8,110 bases of DNA from contig DJUJ01000206.1 of NCBI GenBank assembly GCA_002438345.1, positions 1 to 8,110 of the forward strand. The letters run 5' to 3'. Shown here piece by piece: positions 1 to 6,348 of this stretch; the first letter of the stretch is position 1, and every line of letters starts with the position of its first letter. The notes below the pieces were generated by a model. That model did no database searches and was not told where the DNA came from. It was given only the letters and a program-made list of their open reading frames with translations. Source of the DNA: Paenibacillus sp. UBA6285 (lineage in GTDB: Bacteria > Bacillota > Bacilli > Paenibacillales > Paenibacillaceae). The position numbers were made by a program, and so were the translations under genes.

Positions 1-2140
1 CCGCCGTCACGATATATCCCTCTTCGTGAGCGACTAGCCGGTCTCCCAGCTTGGCGAGCAGTTCATAAGCATACATAGCCGCTTTGGGAATCCCGTACTG
101 AGCCATGAGTCCAAGCCCACCGTGAAAAATCCGGGACGAAGCCGCCGATTCCTCAATGTTGTCACTCAGTACCCAATATCCGAATCCACTGATACGGTCA
201 AGATTCTCGATTACATTCTTTAAAATATATGCAGCCTTATATAATGTATCATTAGTCAGTTCACGATGAAATGCCGTTGAATTCCATTCGGTTAAATATA
301 GTTCATGTCCGTTAAGTCCCAACTCAGCAAGCAGCCCGATCTCCCGCTCCAGCGATTCCTTCAAATAATCTGGGTTTGGTGACACCTTGCTGAACCCCTC
401 TAGCGCCAGTGGGGATGACTGTATTTCACTCGATACTTCTTTTTGTACCTGAGTTATATGGAGCAGACTATCCATGTTCTCATGAGGATAAAAATGTAAA
501 GGGATGAAATCCGGAAGACAATCCCGTTCTCTACAGAAAGTGAAAAACTGTTCACAAAACGCATTGGAGTTTAAAGTAATAATTCTACCAGGAGCGCCAA
601 TCAAGAGGTTCGGAGAAACGGCTTTGACGGTATGGAAAGTTTGTGCATACATTTCGTTGTACTCTTCATGCGTCGCAGACCAGAACAATCCATACTCCGG
701 TTCATTCCAGAATTCAAACTTCCAGCTTTCCACCTCTTCAAGGCCATACCGATTAAGACAATGGCGAATAAAGCGATCCACCAATTCACACCAACGGTCC
801 ATGGATTTAGGAAGACTCACATAACTCTCTTCATAAAACACCTGTTTACTGCTGTCTGCTGCGAGATCAAAAGGCATAAACCCAAGTTCTATAAAAGGCT
901 TCAAGCCGATAGATAACAGATAATCAAACAACTGATCCACAAAACGGAAATTGTAATGTGCCTGCCCTTCATAATCCTCCCGGTAAACCATCATTGAATC
1001 ATCAAATATCCCATGAAAACGCAAATAGCGGAACGGACACCGCTCTTGTAAATATTTCAAATGGTCTTGTACATCGCTTTGAAGTCCTTCGTTTGCTTTG
1101 CTGATCGTAATGATATTTTTCCAGCTATGCTGGATCGGTCGCTGAGTTCCGTCTAAAGATATACTCGCAGATAGCTGAACAACCGCATGAACTGGTTCGA
1201 GCTGCAGCGACTGACTACGTCGGAGGAATTGCCGAATAATGCCCAGTGCACTGGATTGATTAAATGCCAAGTAGCCGGAAACAGAACCTTCCTGTTTCGC
1301 ATGAGTCTGGGGTCGATATTTTTTGCGGTACTCATGCGGTGTAATATGATACCGGCTTTTGAATGCAGCATAAAAAGATTTTGCATTCGGAAAGCCATGC
1401 TGAAGCGCCAGCTCGGCAAGCGACTGCTCTTGATGACTCAGAAGGGCTTCAACAGTGTTTTTTAAGCGAATGCTAGTTAAGTAGGTTTGGAAATTCACCC
1501 CGATGTTCTCGCTAAAAAACTTGGACAAATACGGCACCGACAAATACTCGCGTTCCGCTATTGTCTGCAATGACACCGGCTCTTTATAGTGCTCATCTAT
1601 ATAAGTGATGATGTTCATCATCCGCTCCATATATTTTACATTCATAGCTTCACCGGAGTCTGGCCTCTTGAACTGCTTGACCAAAACGGAGAACAACCCT
1701 AGCATTCGTGCCTCCATCTCCAGCTCATAAGCTTCTCCACCTTTGTAATTCAGCTGCACCATTTCAGCCATGAGCTGACGCATGGTGTCCATGCCGCTTT
1801 GCTTCTCGGGACCTGCTTCGGCAGAATAACATTCAAAGCTGATCTTCTCCACATTGTGAATATGCTGCTTAAGATAGGTTATAGGAATTCGAAAGGTAGC
1901 GATGATATTCTGATCTAAGCCGATGACTTCATGCACGTAACACTGGTTAATGAGCAGCATATCCCCTTCCTTAAGCCTATATTGGCGGTTTCCGGTCGAA
2001 ACCTCTAGATTACCGGACAGCACAAAAATCAGCTCCACACTCATATGCCAATGATTCGGCACATAGTTGACGCCATGTAGAGAAACATCAAACGGCAATT
2101 TGCCTTCGGTATCAAACCGTTCATAGCTGGAATGGCTCAC
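1..2140 (-). CDS. AraC-family regulator fused to a GH39 glycoside hydrolase domain (3' end beyond window)
   Basis: The reading frame is open for 713 codons from a GTG start and leaves the left edge without a stop. Residues about 10-85 form a cupin sugar-sensing domain, with H30-W-H32 and E36 in the expected pattern. Residues about 185-275 are an AraC-type double helix-turn-helix: SLQTIAEREYLSVPYLSKFF, then SLAELALQHGFPNAKSFYAA and the HITPHEYRKKY end. After a linker, residues from about 330 match GH39 beta-xylosidases. FIELGFMP is present, the acid/base lies in FWNEPEYG (E480), and the nucleophile lies in LTEWNS (E618). The GTG is chosen because an AAGGAAG ribosome site lies about 8 bases upstream and a promoter sits at the right distance. 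AraC proteins with this layout are recurrent in Paenibacillus but their role is not settled. Likely a cytosolic carbohydrate-responsive activator whose GH39 part either binds or cleaves a sugar. No glycosidase or sugar transporter gene is visible beside it. Domain calls are firm; enzymatic activity is inferred. Confidence 0.9.
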   Translation of the reverse strand, partial: MSHSSYERFDTEGKLPFDVSLHGVNYVPNHWHMSVELIFVLSGNLEVSTGNRQYRLKEGDMLLINQCYVHEVIGLDQNIIATFRIPITYLKQHIHNVEKISFECYSAEAGPEKQSGMDTMRQLMAEMVQLNYKGGEAYELEMEARMLGLFSVLVKQFKRPDSGEAMNVKYMERMMNIITYIDEHYKEPVSLQTIAEREYLSVPYLSKFFSENIGVNFQTYLTSIRLKNTVEALLSHQEQSLAELALQHGFPNAKSFYAAFKSRYHITPHEYRKKYRPQTHAKQEGSVSGYLAFNQSSALGIIRQFLRRSQSLQLEPVHAVVQLSASISLDGTQRPIQHSWKNIITISKANEGLQSDVQDHLKYLQERCPFRYLRFHGIFDDSMMVYREDYEGQAHYNFRFVDQLFDYLLSIGLKPFIELGFMPFDLAADSSKQVFYEESYVSLPKSMDRWCELVDRFIRHCLNRYGLEEVESWKFEFWNEPEYGLFWSATHEEYNEMYAQTFHTVKAVSPNLLIGAPGRIITLNSNAFCEQFFTFCRERDCLPDFIPLHFYPHENMDSLLHITQVQKEVSSEIQSSPLALEGFSKVSPNPDYLKESLEREIGLLAELGLNGHELYLTEWNSTAFHRELTNDTLYKAAYILKNVIENLDRISGFGYWVLSDNIEESAASSRIFHGGLGLMAQYGIPKAAMYAYELLAKLGDRLVAHEEGYIVTA

Positions 2141-2173
2141 ATACTCACTTCCTTGTCTAGATTATCTTGTAGT

Positions 2174-2202
2174 AGCATACAATGTCGCGTTTCAGTGGTC
2201 AA
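2174..2202 (-). promoter_or_regulatory. sigma-A promoter of the AraC-GH39 gene
   Basis: On the minus strand TTGACC (2202-2197) is followed by a 17-base spacer and TATGCT (2179-2174). This predicts a transcription start near 2167 and a leader of about 25 bases before the GTG at 2140. It lies downstream of the terminator of the preceding unit, so the regulator gene is probably transcribed on its own. Confidence 0.65.
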
Positions 2203-2227
2203 ATCGATTTTCTGTGATCCCCTCTCT

Positions 2228-2258
2228 AACAAAAAACACTGATCCAGGTCAGTGTTTT
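2228..2258 (-). terminator. rho-independent terminator after the ABC transporter remnant
   Basis: AAAACACTGA (2233-2242) pairs perfectly with TCAGTGTTTT (2249-2258) around a 6-base loop. Read leftward, the stem ends in a run of six T before GTTAG, the classic form of a minus-strand terminator. It lies about 60 bases past the stop of the ABC remnant and before the regulator promoter, so it separates the two transcription units. The gene it served is now broken, but the terminator is intact. Confidence 0.8.
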
Positions 2259-2317
2259 ATTGTCTCCTATTTAATTTGAAACGTATCGAAATTGTCGCCA
2301 TCAACACGGACGTTCAT

Positions 2318-3750
2318 TTAAATCGCCAGTTTGAACTGGGTATTGTATAGCTCGTGATAGGCGCCCTGCATCGCAAGAAGTTGCTCATGACTACCTTGCT
2401 CGGCAATTCCTCCACCCTGGATAACGAGTATGCGATCAGCATCCTGGATCGTACTGAGCCTATGGGCGATCAAAATATTCGTGCTGCTGCGAAGCCGTGT
2501 TTTTAACATTTGCCGGATTCGCGACTCTGTCGACACATCGAGCGCGCTAGTACTGTCGTCCATGATGAGGATAGTTGGCTGAATTAATAACGCCCGCGCA
2601 ATCAAAATCCGCTGCTTGTTCCACTTCTTCATCCGTAGCCTCCGGTCTGCCATATCGTATATTATCACGGATTGTGCCGCTGAACAGAATAGATTGCTGC
2701 ATAACGTATCCTCTCCTGCGACGCAAATCTTCCAAAGCAATTTTGCGAGTATCAGAGCCATCAATTGTGATAGATCCAGAGGATACTTCGTAGAGCCGAG
2801 GAATGAGGCTGACCAAAGTAGATTTCCCAGCACCGGTGGCTCCAAGTATGGCCATTGTTTCTCCTGGCTCGGCAGTGAAATTGATGCCATCTAACACAAG
2901 GTTATCATCCGTAGAACCATAAGAAAATGATACGTTGTCAAATACGATTCGACCATGGTGTATGGAATCTTTTTTAGCGGAGTCTACGTCTGTAATCTCG
3001 CTGATAGTGGAAAACACCTCATTCTCCCGATCGGCGGAGACCTTTGCACGCGAGAAGAATGTGAGCATATTGCTCAACATCAAAATTGACATCAACAGTT
3101 GGGTTATGTAGTTAATAATGGCGATCAACTGACAGACCGGCAGCGAGCCGTTCCAGCTCTGCAGCCCCCCAAACCAGAGTACTGCAACAATACTGACATT
3201 TATCACAAGCATCATGAGCGGCATATTCAACGACATTAGGCGCACCTCTTTTATCGCAGTCTCTGTGTAATCCTTGTTAGCTGTATTAAATCATTTCTGT
3301 TCATGCTTAGCACGGACGAATGCTTTGACTACACGGATACCCGATAGATTTTCCTGTAATACTGTGTTGCCCCATCTTATTTGACCTGCATTTTCTAGAA
3401 CAAAGGAAAAGAAAGTCGGATTAACCCATACAATATTACAACCAGTAGTGGCACGGTAACGACAAGGGTCAGCGTAGGACTAATCCGTAAATCATTACCA
3501 AAATTTAGAGAGGCGATGCTCGAAAAAACGGTGCAGCCCACCCCACCAATTTGACCGATAAATGCCACTCCAAGCATGGTCAATCCGTTCGAATAAATAT
3601 GAGATAAATCTTTCGTCATAATGCCATGATCCACAATGCTCACCATTAGCTGAGCTGTAGTAGATCCATGGACACTTCGACCAACATCATAAGTGGTGCT
3701 AACACAGACCACACCCAATTCGGCCTTAAATAATTCTTAAGTTTCCACAT
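2318..3750 (-). pseudogene. ABC exporter half-transporter (fused membrane and ATPase domains), multiply disrupted
   Basis: Pieces of one ABC multidrug-type exporter lie in order in three frames. The N-terminus starts at ATG 3750 (MWKLKNYLRP). Membrane segments follow, then Walker A GATGAGKST, the Q-loop region (YVMQQSILFSGTI), QRILIARALL, Walker B ILIMDDSTSALD, H-loop ILIAHRLSTI and the end at 2318. Lesions relative to a normal member: a one-base loss near 3654 (LLQ-QLM junction); a frame-neutral deletion of about 55-60 residues near 3482-3488 (between FGNDLR and ISPTLTL); TAG at 3395-3397; TAA at 3377-3379; another one-base loss near 3369; TGA at 3291-3293 (HEQK-stop-FN, probably from CGA); and a frame-changing deletion of about 40 residues near 2610-2618 that removes LSGGQ. 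The remnant is 1.43 kb against about 1.75 kb for an intact gene, which fits the two deletions. Walker B ends DD rather than DE, as in the degenerate half of heterodimeric exporters, yet no partner gene is visible. Expected lesion sizes come from family memory, not an alignment. Confidence 0.9.
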
Positions 3751-3784
3751 TCCGTCACATTCATTTCTGGAAGGACCTATTGTT

Positions 3785-4270
3785 TTATGATAGATAAGTG
3801 ATTTTGGAAGTAATAGGTGTTCTCGGCTTAGCTTTTGGAACTTCTTCCGGATATCCAATTCCAAATACTCCAATAACATCATAATCTTGTGGCACACCCA
3901 GAATCTCACGATTATGAGGCAAAGCGCCTAAAGAAGCCCAATATGCACCAACCCCTGCTTCATGTGCAGCTAATAAGAAATTCTGTGCGAAACAAGCGGC
4001 AGCCATAACATTTTCGTCACGTTCGAACGCTGATGCACCAGGTTTGGATAGCACTACGAGAACGACAGGTGCAATTCCAAAATCCGTCTTATGCTTTAAT
4101 TTCGCTCTAGTATCAGGTCCGATGAATAGGAGTTCCCAAGGTTCATTCATACGATGGTTAGGCGCATAACTAGCTGCTTCCAGCCATCCTAATAGGTCAT
4201 CCTCATGAATCGGAACCGGCTTAAATTGCTTAATACTTCTACGAGTTTTAATGAGATCAATTGTTTTCAT
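3785..4270 (-). CDS. nitroreductase-family flavoprotein
   Basis: The 161-residue product has the short nitroreductase fold pattern. It starts MKTIDLIKTRRSIKQF, whose RRS is the usual FMN-phosphate contact. EAASYAPNHRMNEPWELLFI follows as the second flavin/NAD(P)H-contacting stretch, then a GVGAYWASLG segment and the GVFGIGYPEE motif near the C-terminus. Family members are cytosolic FMN enzymes that use NAD(P)H to reduce nitro compounds, quinones or related substrates. The substrate here cannot be told. Two starts are possible. ATG 4282 has GAGGAG only one base away, while ATG 4270 has it 13 bases away and gives the usual N-terminus; 4270 is preferred, at moderate certainty. The gene overlaps the end of the upstream small-protein gene by 14 bases, so it is almost certainly co-transcribed and perhaps translationally coupled. 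No terminator is seen between it and the ABC remnant that begins 34 bases downstream. Confidence 0.88.
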   Translation of the reverse strand: MKTIDLIKTRRSIKQFKPVPIHEDDLLGWLEAASYAPNHRMNEPWELLFIGPDTRAKLKHKTDFGIAPVVLVVLSKPGASAFERDENVMAAACFAQNFLLAAHEAGVGAYWASLGALPHNREILGVPQDYDVIGVFGIGYPEEVPKAKPRTPITSKITYLS

Positions 4271-4640
4271 TTTTTTGATCATTCTCCTCTTTTTTATTAT
4301 CGCTAGCAGTAATATCTTCTGGCGTTACTTCATGAATCTGAAAAATATGGATAAACTCTTCGATGATCGCTTCTGTTGCTTTTAATTCACCACAAATGAC
4401 TTGTTTAATCAAGTCCAGCTCTGGTTCTTGTAACTGCCACTGTAAAGTGGTTCGATTCACAATAAGCTTATCCAAGAATGCGATAGCCCTGCCGCGGCGA
4501 AAAGTTTGAGCACTTTTAGGTTGATCCATAGAATCTTTCATCCTATGTTTATTCATGTGTTCACGATCTCTATGCTCCCCACGGTCTCTGTGTTCCCCGT
4601 TTTCTCTATGACCGCGCTTTCCGAAATGTCCATCGCGCAT
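4257..4640 (-). CDS. small His/Arg-rich protein of unknown function
   Basis: I do not recognise a named family. The 127-residue product has three parts. Residues about 1-35 are very hydrophilic and rich in His, Arg, Asp and Glu, with a short repeat (EHRDR twice, preceded by HREN). A central part (about 43-100) looks helical and conserved in style: AQTFRRGRAIAFLDKL, then ELKATEAIIEEFIHIFQIHE. The tail is acidic and Asn-rich (NDQKNENN). There is no signal peptide or membrane segment. ATG 4640 is chosen over an in-frame ATG at 4733 because GGAGGG lies 6 bases upstream and the promoter falls between the two ATGs. The stop overlaps the nitroreductase start. I have an impression of similar RRGRAIAFLE proteins beside regulator and ABC exporter genes in Bacillales, which would fit the ABC remnant downstream, but I cannot confirm it here. 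The His-rich head might bind metal; this is speculation. Confidence 0.75.
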   Translation of the reverse strand: MRDGHFGKRGHRENGEHRDRGEHRDREHMNKHRMKDSMDQPKSAQTFRRGRAIAFLDKLIVNRTTLQWQLQEPELDLIKQVICGELKATEAIIEEFIHIFQIHEVTPEDITASDNKKEENDQKNENN

Positions 4641-4660
4641 ATTTATCCCTCCTTCGATTT

Positions 4661-4676
4661 GTATACATATGTATAC
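4661..4676. promoter_or_regulatory. 16-bp perfect palindrome, probable operator
   Basis: GTATACATATGTATAC is identical to its own reverse complement over all 16 bases and covers the -10 box of the operon promoter. A dimeric repressor bound here would block RNA polymerase. The shape suits PadR, MarR, TetR or GntR-type dimers. No regulator gene of those families is in the window, so the binding protein is unknown, unless the small protein itself takes part. Confidence 0.6.
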
Positions 4677-4697
4677 GTTTTGAATAGGGTCTGTCAA
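4670..4697 (-). promoter_or_regulatory. promoter of the small protein-nitroreductase operon
   Basis: On the minus strand a consensus -35 TTGACA (4697-4692) is followed after 16 bases by TATACA (4675-4670), a fair -10. The predicted start is near 4663, leaving a short leader before ATG 4640. The -10 lies inside a perfect palindrome, so the promoter is probably repressible. Confidence 0.65.
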
Positions 4698-4826
4698 GTT
4701 TATTCTCACTCTATAAACGTCGTCATAATCCATTTGATTTCAACTTGTACAAATGTAGCTAACAGCGGTATAAGTATGGTAATCAATATTGATAGATATG
4801 TGTTTCTTTTCCTTGAGGAAATACAC

Positions 4827-4871
4827 AAACCAAAAGAGGTTGCAGAAAGTCGCAGCCCCTTTTGGTTTTTT
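4827..4871. terminator. hairpin terminator, possibly bidirectional, after the SUMF1 gene
   Basis: AAACCAAAAG (4827-4836) pairs with CTTTTGGTTT (4859-4868). The stem continues, after one mismatch, through GG/CC and TTGC/GCAG to an 8-base loop. It starts 25 bases past the SUMF1 stop, so it most likely ends that leftward transcript, although its leftward U tract (GGTTTGTGTATTTCC) is modest. The better T run (4866-4871) is on the plus strand, where no gene precedes it. The rest of 4741-4895 shows no convincing gene. Confidence 0.6.
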
Positions 4872-4895
4872 CGGTAAATGAATGGTCTATTGATG

Positions 4896-5576
4896 CTATA
4901 AAGATCGAGCGAGGCGGAATCCAAGATCATCCACGCTAAAAGTGGGATGGCTGCGACGACGACAGGTTGCTCCACAGCCTCTAGCCTCTTCAGCCCAGCT
5001 ACCTCCTCGAAAAATTCGATAGGAACCGTACACTTGTTCATCATATAAATCCCAGCACCACTCCCAAACATTCCCTAACATATCATAAAGCCCCCATGCA
5101 TTCGGTTCTTTCGTCCCTACTGCATGGAGTTCGCCATCTGAATTTTCATTATACCAAGCAATCTTATCCAGCTCTCCATATTGATAACCGGAAGTCCCTG
5201 CTTTGCATGCATATTGCCACTCAGCTTCCGAAGGAAGTCGATAGCCGCCCACTTCCCAATCACAAATTATGTGTTCTCCATCTTTGCTTATAGTATAAGC
5301 TTCCTTCAATCCAGCTTTATGTGAAAGCAGATTACAAAAGGAAATAGCATCATGCCAAGAAATGTTAACTACTGGTTTATGATTTTCTTCAGGTGATTTT
5401 GATGATTTATTAGTTATAGCGTTGTAAAGCTCCATCGTTACAGGATAACGAGCAAGATGAAATGGTCTTAATTCTACTTTCCATTTGCTTTTTATTCTAT
5501 CGTCTCTTAATTCTATTTCTCCCCCTGGTATTTTAACCAAAGGATAGTTCAAGTAGCGTTCAATTTCATTTGACAC
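4896..5576 (-). CDS. SUMF1/formylglycine-generating-enzyme-fold protein, atypical active site
   Basis: The 226-residue product spans a complete SUMF1 (FGE-sulfatase) domain. It has VKIPGGEIELRDD near the N-terminus, PVVNISWHDAISFCN (68-82), GGYRLPSEAEWQYACKAGT (110-128), AWGLYDMLGNVWEWCWDLY (160-178) and RGGSWAEEARGCGATCRRRS leading to DLGFRLARS at the end. True FGEs oxidise a sulfatase cysteine to formylglycine using a copper-binding Cys pair spaced C-x4-C just after GGS(Y/W). Placed without gaps, the first position here is E196 and the second is C201, so classical FGE activity is doubtful. No sulfatase gene is near. Other members of this fold modify or bind different substrates. GTG 5576 is preferred over GTG 5585 because GGGAGG ends at 5586, which gives 9 bases of spacing to 5576 and none to 5585. 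It is probably a single-gene unit. A TATAAT at 5640-5635 may serve as its -10, but no good -35 was found. Confidence 0.85.
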   Translation of the reverse strand: MSNEIERYLNYPLVKIPGGEIELRDDRIKSKWKVELRPFHLARYPVTMELYNAITNKSSKSPEENHKPVVNISWHDAISFCNLLSHKAGLKEAYTISKDGEHIICDWEVGGYRLPSEAEWQYACKAGTSGYQYGELDKIAWYNENSDGELHAVGTKEPNAWGLYDMLGNVWEWCWDLYDEQVYGSYRIFRGGSWAEEARGCGATCRRRSHPTFSVDDLGFRLARSL

Positions 5577-5651
5577 TCTATCCACCTCCCTTATTTTTTA
5601 ACAAAACTCAACTCATAAAGATGTAAGAATCCAAATTATACTAATCAAGTA

Positions 5652-5681
5652 TTGACAGGGTATAAAGAATAGAATTATAAT
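5652..5681 (+). promoter_or_regulatory. sigma-A promoter of the OsmC-family gene
   Basis: TTGACA (5652-5657) and TATAAT (5676-5681) both match consensus exactly and are 18 bases apart. The predicted start is near 5688, which leaves a leader of about 80 bases before ATG 5771. No convincing operator or riboswitch was recognised in that leader. Confidence 0.75.
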
Positions 5682-5770
5682 CCAAACAATTCCTAGAAAA
5701 TTACTATGAATTAAACAACGCAGAAATATCGAATCATACTTGGGTTGTCTAGAAGAAGGAGTGTAAACAC

Positions 5771-6217
5771 ATGCCAAATGTTCAAACTTTCAAAGCAACT
5801 GCCCATTTACAAGATGGGGTTAAGGTCGTTACTAAAGCAAGACAATTCGAACTTGTCATCGACGAACCACAAAGTCTTGGGGGGACGGATACAGGAATGA
5901 ATCCAGTCGAAGCTTTACTTGCTTCTTTGGGCGCTTGCCAATCCATTGTGGCTCGAGTCTATGCACCCAAATTTGAGGTCGAGCTTGAAGATTTCAGAGT
6001 TGACGTTGAAGGTGATCTGGACCTTGATGGATTTTTCAACCGTTCTGAAGTTCGTCCCGGTTATTCTGATATTCGTTATACATTCTACATAAAGACCCCA
6101 TCGCCTGCCGAGAAGGTCGAACAATTCGTACAATTTCTAGAGAGCAAATGCCCTGTGGGTGACACAATTGCTGCCCCGGTGAATCTTAAGCTGAATCGTA
6201 TCATTATTGAAAAGTAA
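5771..6217 (+). CDS. OsmC/Ohr-family peroxiredoxin-like protein
   Basis: The 148-residue product fits the OsmC family in length and motifs. It has an N-terminal beta region, the GGTDTGMNPVEALLASLGAC helix ending in the first redox cysteine C56, and the second cysteine C127 in ESKCPVGDT. The family consists of small cytosolic thiol enzymes that reduce organic hydroperoxides and hydrogen peroxide through this cysteine pair, using lipoyl or other dithiol donors. General OsmC proteins like this one are less specific than Ohr and their substrate is often unknown. AAGGAG (5756-5761) lies 9 bases before the ATG. The gene stands alone, with its own consensus promoter and strong terminator, divergent from the SUMF1 gene. 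Confidence 0.92.
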   Translation: MPNVQTFKATAHLQDGVKVVTKARQFELVIDEPQSLGGTDTGMNPVEALLASLGACQSIVARVYAPKFEVELEDFRVDVEGDLDLDGFFNRSEVRPGYSDIRYTFYIKTPSPAEKVEQFVQFLESKCPVGDTIAAPVNLKLNRIIIEK

Positions 6218-6245
6218 ATTATTGAATATCTAGCCTAATGTATAT

Positions 6246-6286
6246 AGGGCTGTGAGGTTGCATAAAGCAACTTTACAGTCCTTTTT
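6246..6286 (+). terminator. rho-independent terminator of the OsmC-family gene
   Basis: Bases 6246-6261 pair with 6267-6282 along 16 positions (all Watson-Crick except three or four G-T pairs) around a 5-base loop. The stem is followed by TTTTT (6282-6286). It begins 28 bases after the stop codon and isolates the cyclase gene downstream. Confidence 0.88.
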
Positions 6287-6314
6287 CATTTCACCCTCTC
6301 TTCCATCATATAAT
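6286..6314 (+). promoter_or_regulatory. possible sigma-E (sporulation) promoter of the cyclase gene
   Basis: CATATAAT (6307-6314) matches 7 of 8 positions of the B. subtilis sigma-E -10 consensus CATACAMT. TCATTTC (6286-6292), 14 bases upstream, matches 5 of 7 of the -35 consensus KMATATT. The same stretch holds a perfect sigma-A -10 (TATAAT 6309-6314) but no acceptable sigma-A -35. Mother-cell expression would suit a sporulenol-type cyclase. The call rests on remembered consensus sequences. Confidence 0.4.
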
Positions 6315-6348
6315 GCTAAAAATGAAGGACTTCGGAGGTACTAAAGGA

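Noticed and set aside
504..916. Open frames on the plus strand inside the AraC-GH39 region
   Set aside because: They are antisense to a long continuous frame with clear GH39 motifs, lack convincing ribosome sites and resemble no protein family.
4641..4733. N-terminal extension of the small protein to ATG 4733
   Set aside because: The extension would include the promoter and palindrome, and the strong ribosome site favours ATG 4640.
4506..4877. 123-codon plus-strand frame crossing the operon promoter
   Set aside because: It is antisense to the small-protein gene and passes through its promoter and palindrome; its composition looks like translated antisense and AT-rich spacer.
4706..5071. Minus-strand frame ending in a hydrophobic stretch that could be a membrane protein remnant
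   Set aside because: Most of it is an alternative frame of the SUMF1 gene. The hydrophobic end lies in AT-rich non-coding DNA, where such stretches arise by chance, and it has no start or ribosome site of its own.
5577..5585. GTG 5585 as the SUMF1 start
   Set aside because: It overlaps the end of the GGGAGG ribosome site, whereas GTG 5576 has proper 9-base spacing.
5635..5640. Divergent promoter for the SUMF1 gene with -10 TATAAT (5640-5635)
   Set aside because: No acceptable -35 hexamer occurs 16-18 bases upstream on that strand, so it is only noted in the gene entry.
5628..5686. Direct repeat AATCCAAA at 5628-5635 and 5679-5686 flanking the OsmC promoter
   Set aside because: Eight-base matches are expected by chance in AT-rich spacer of this length, and there is no further symmetry to suggest a regulator site.
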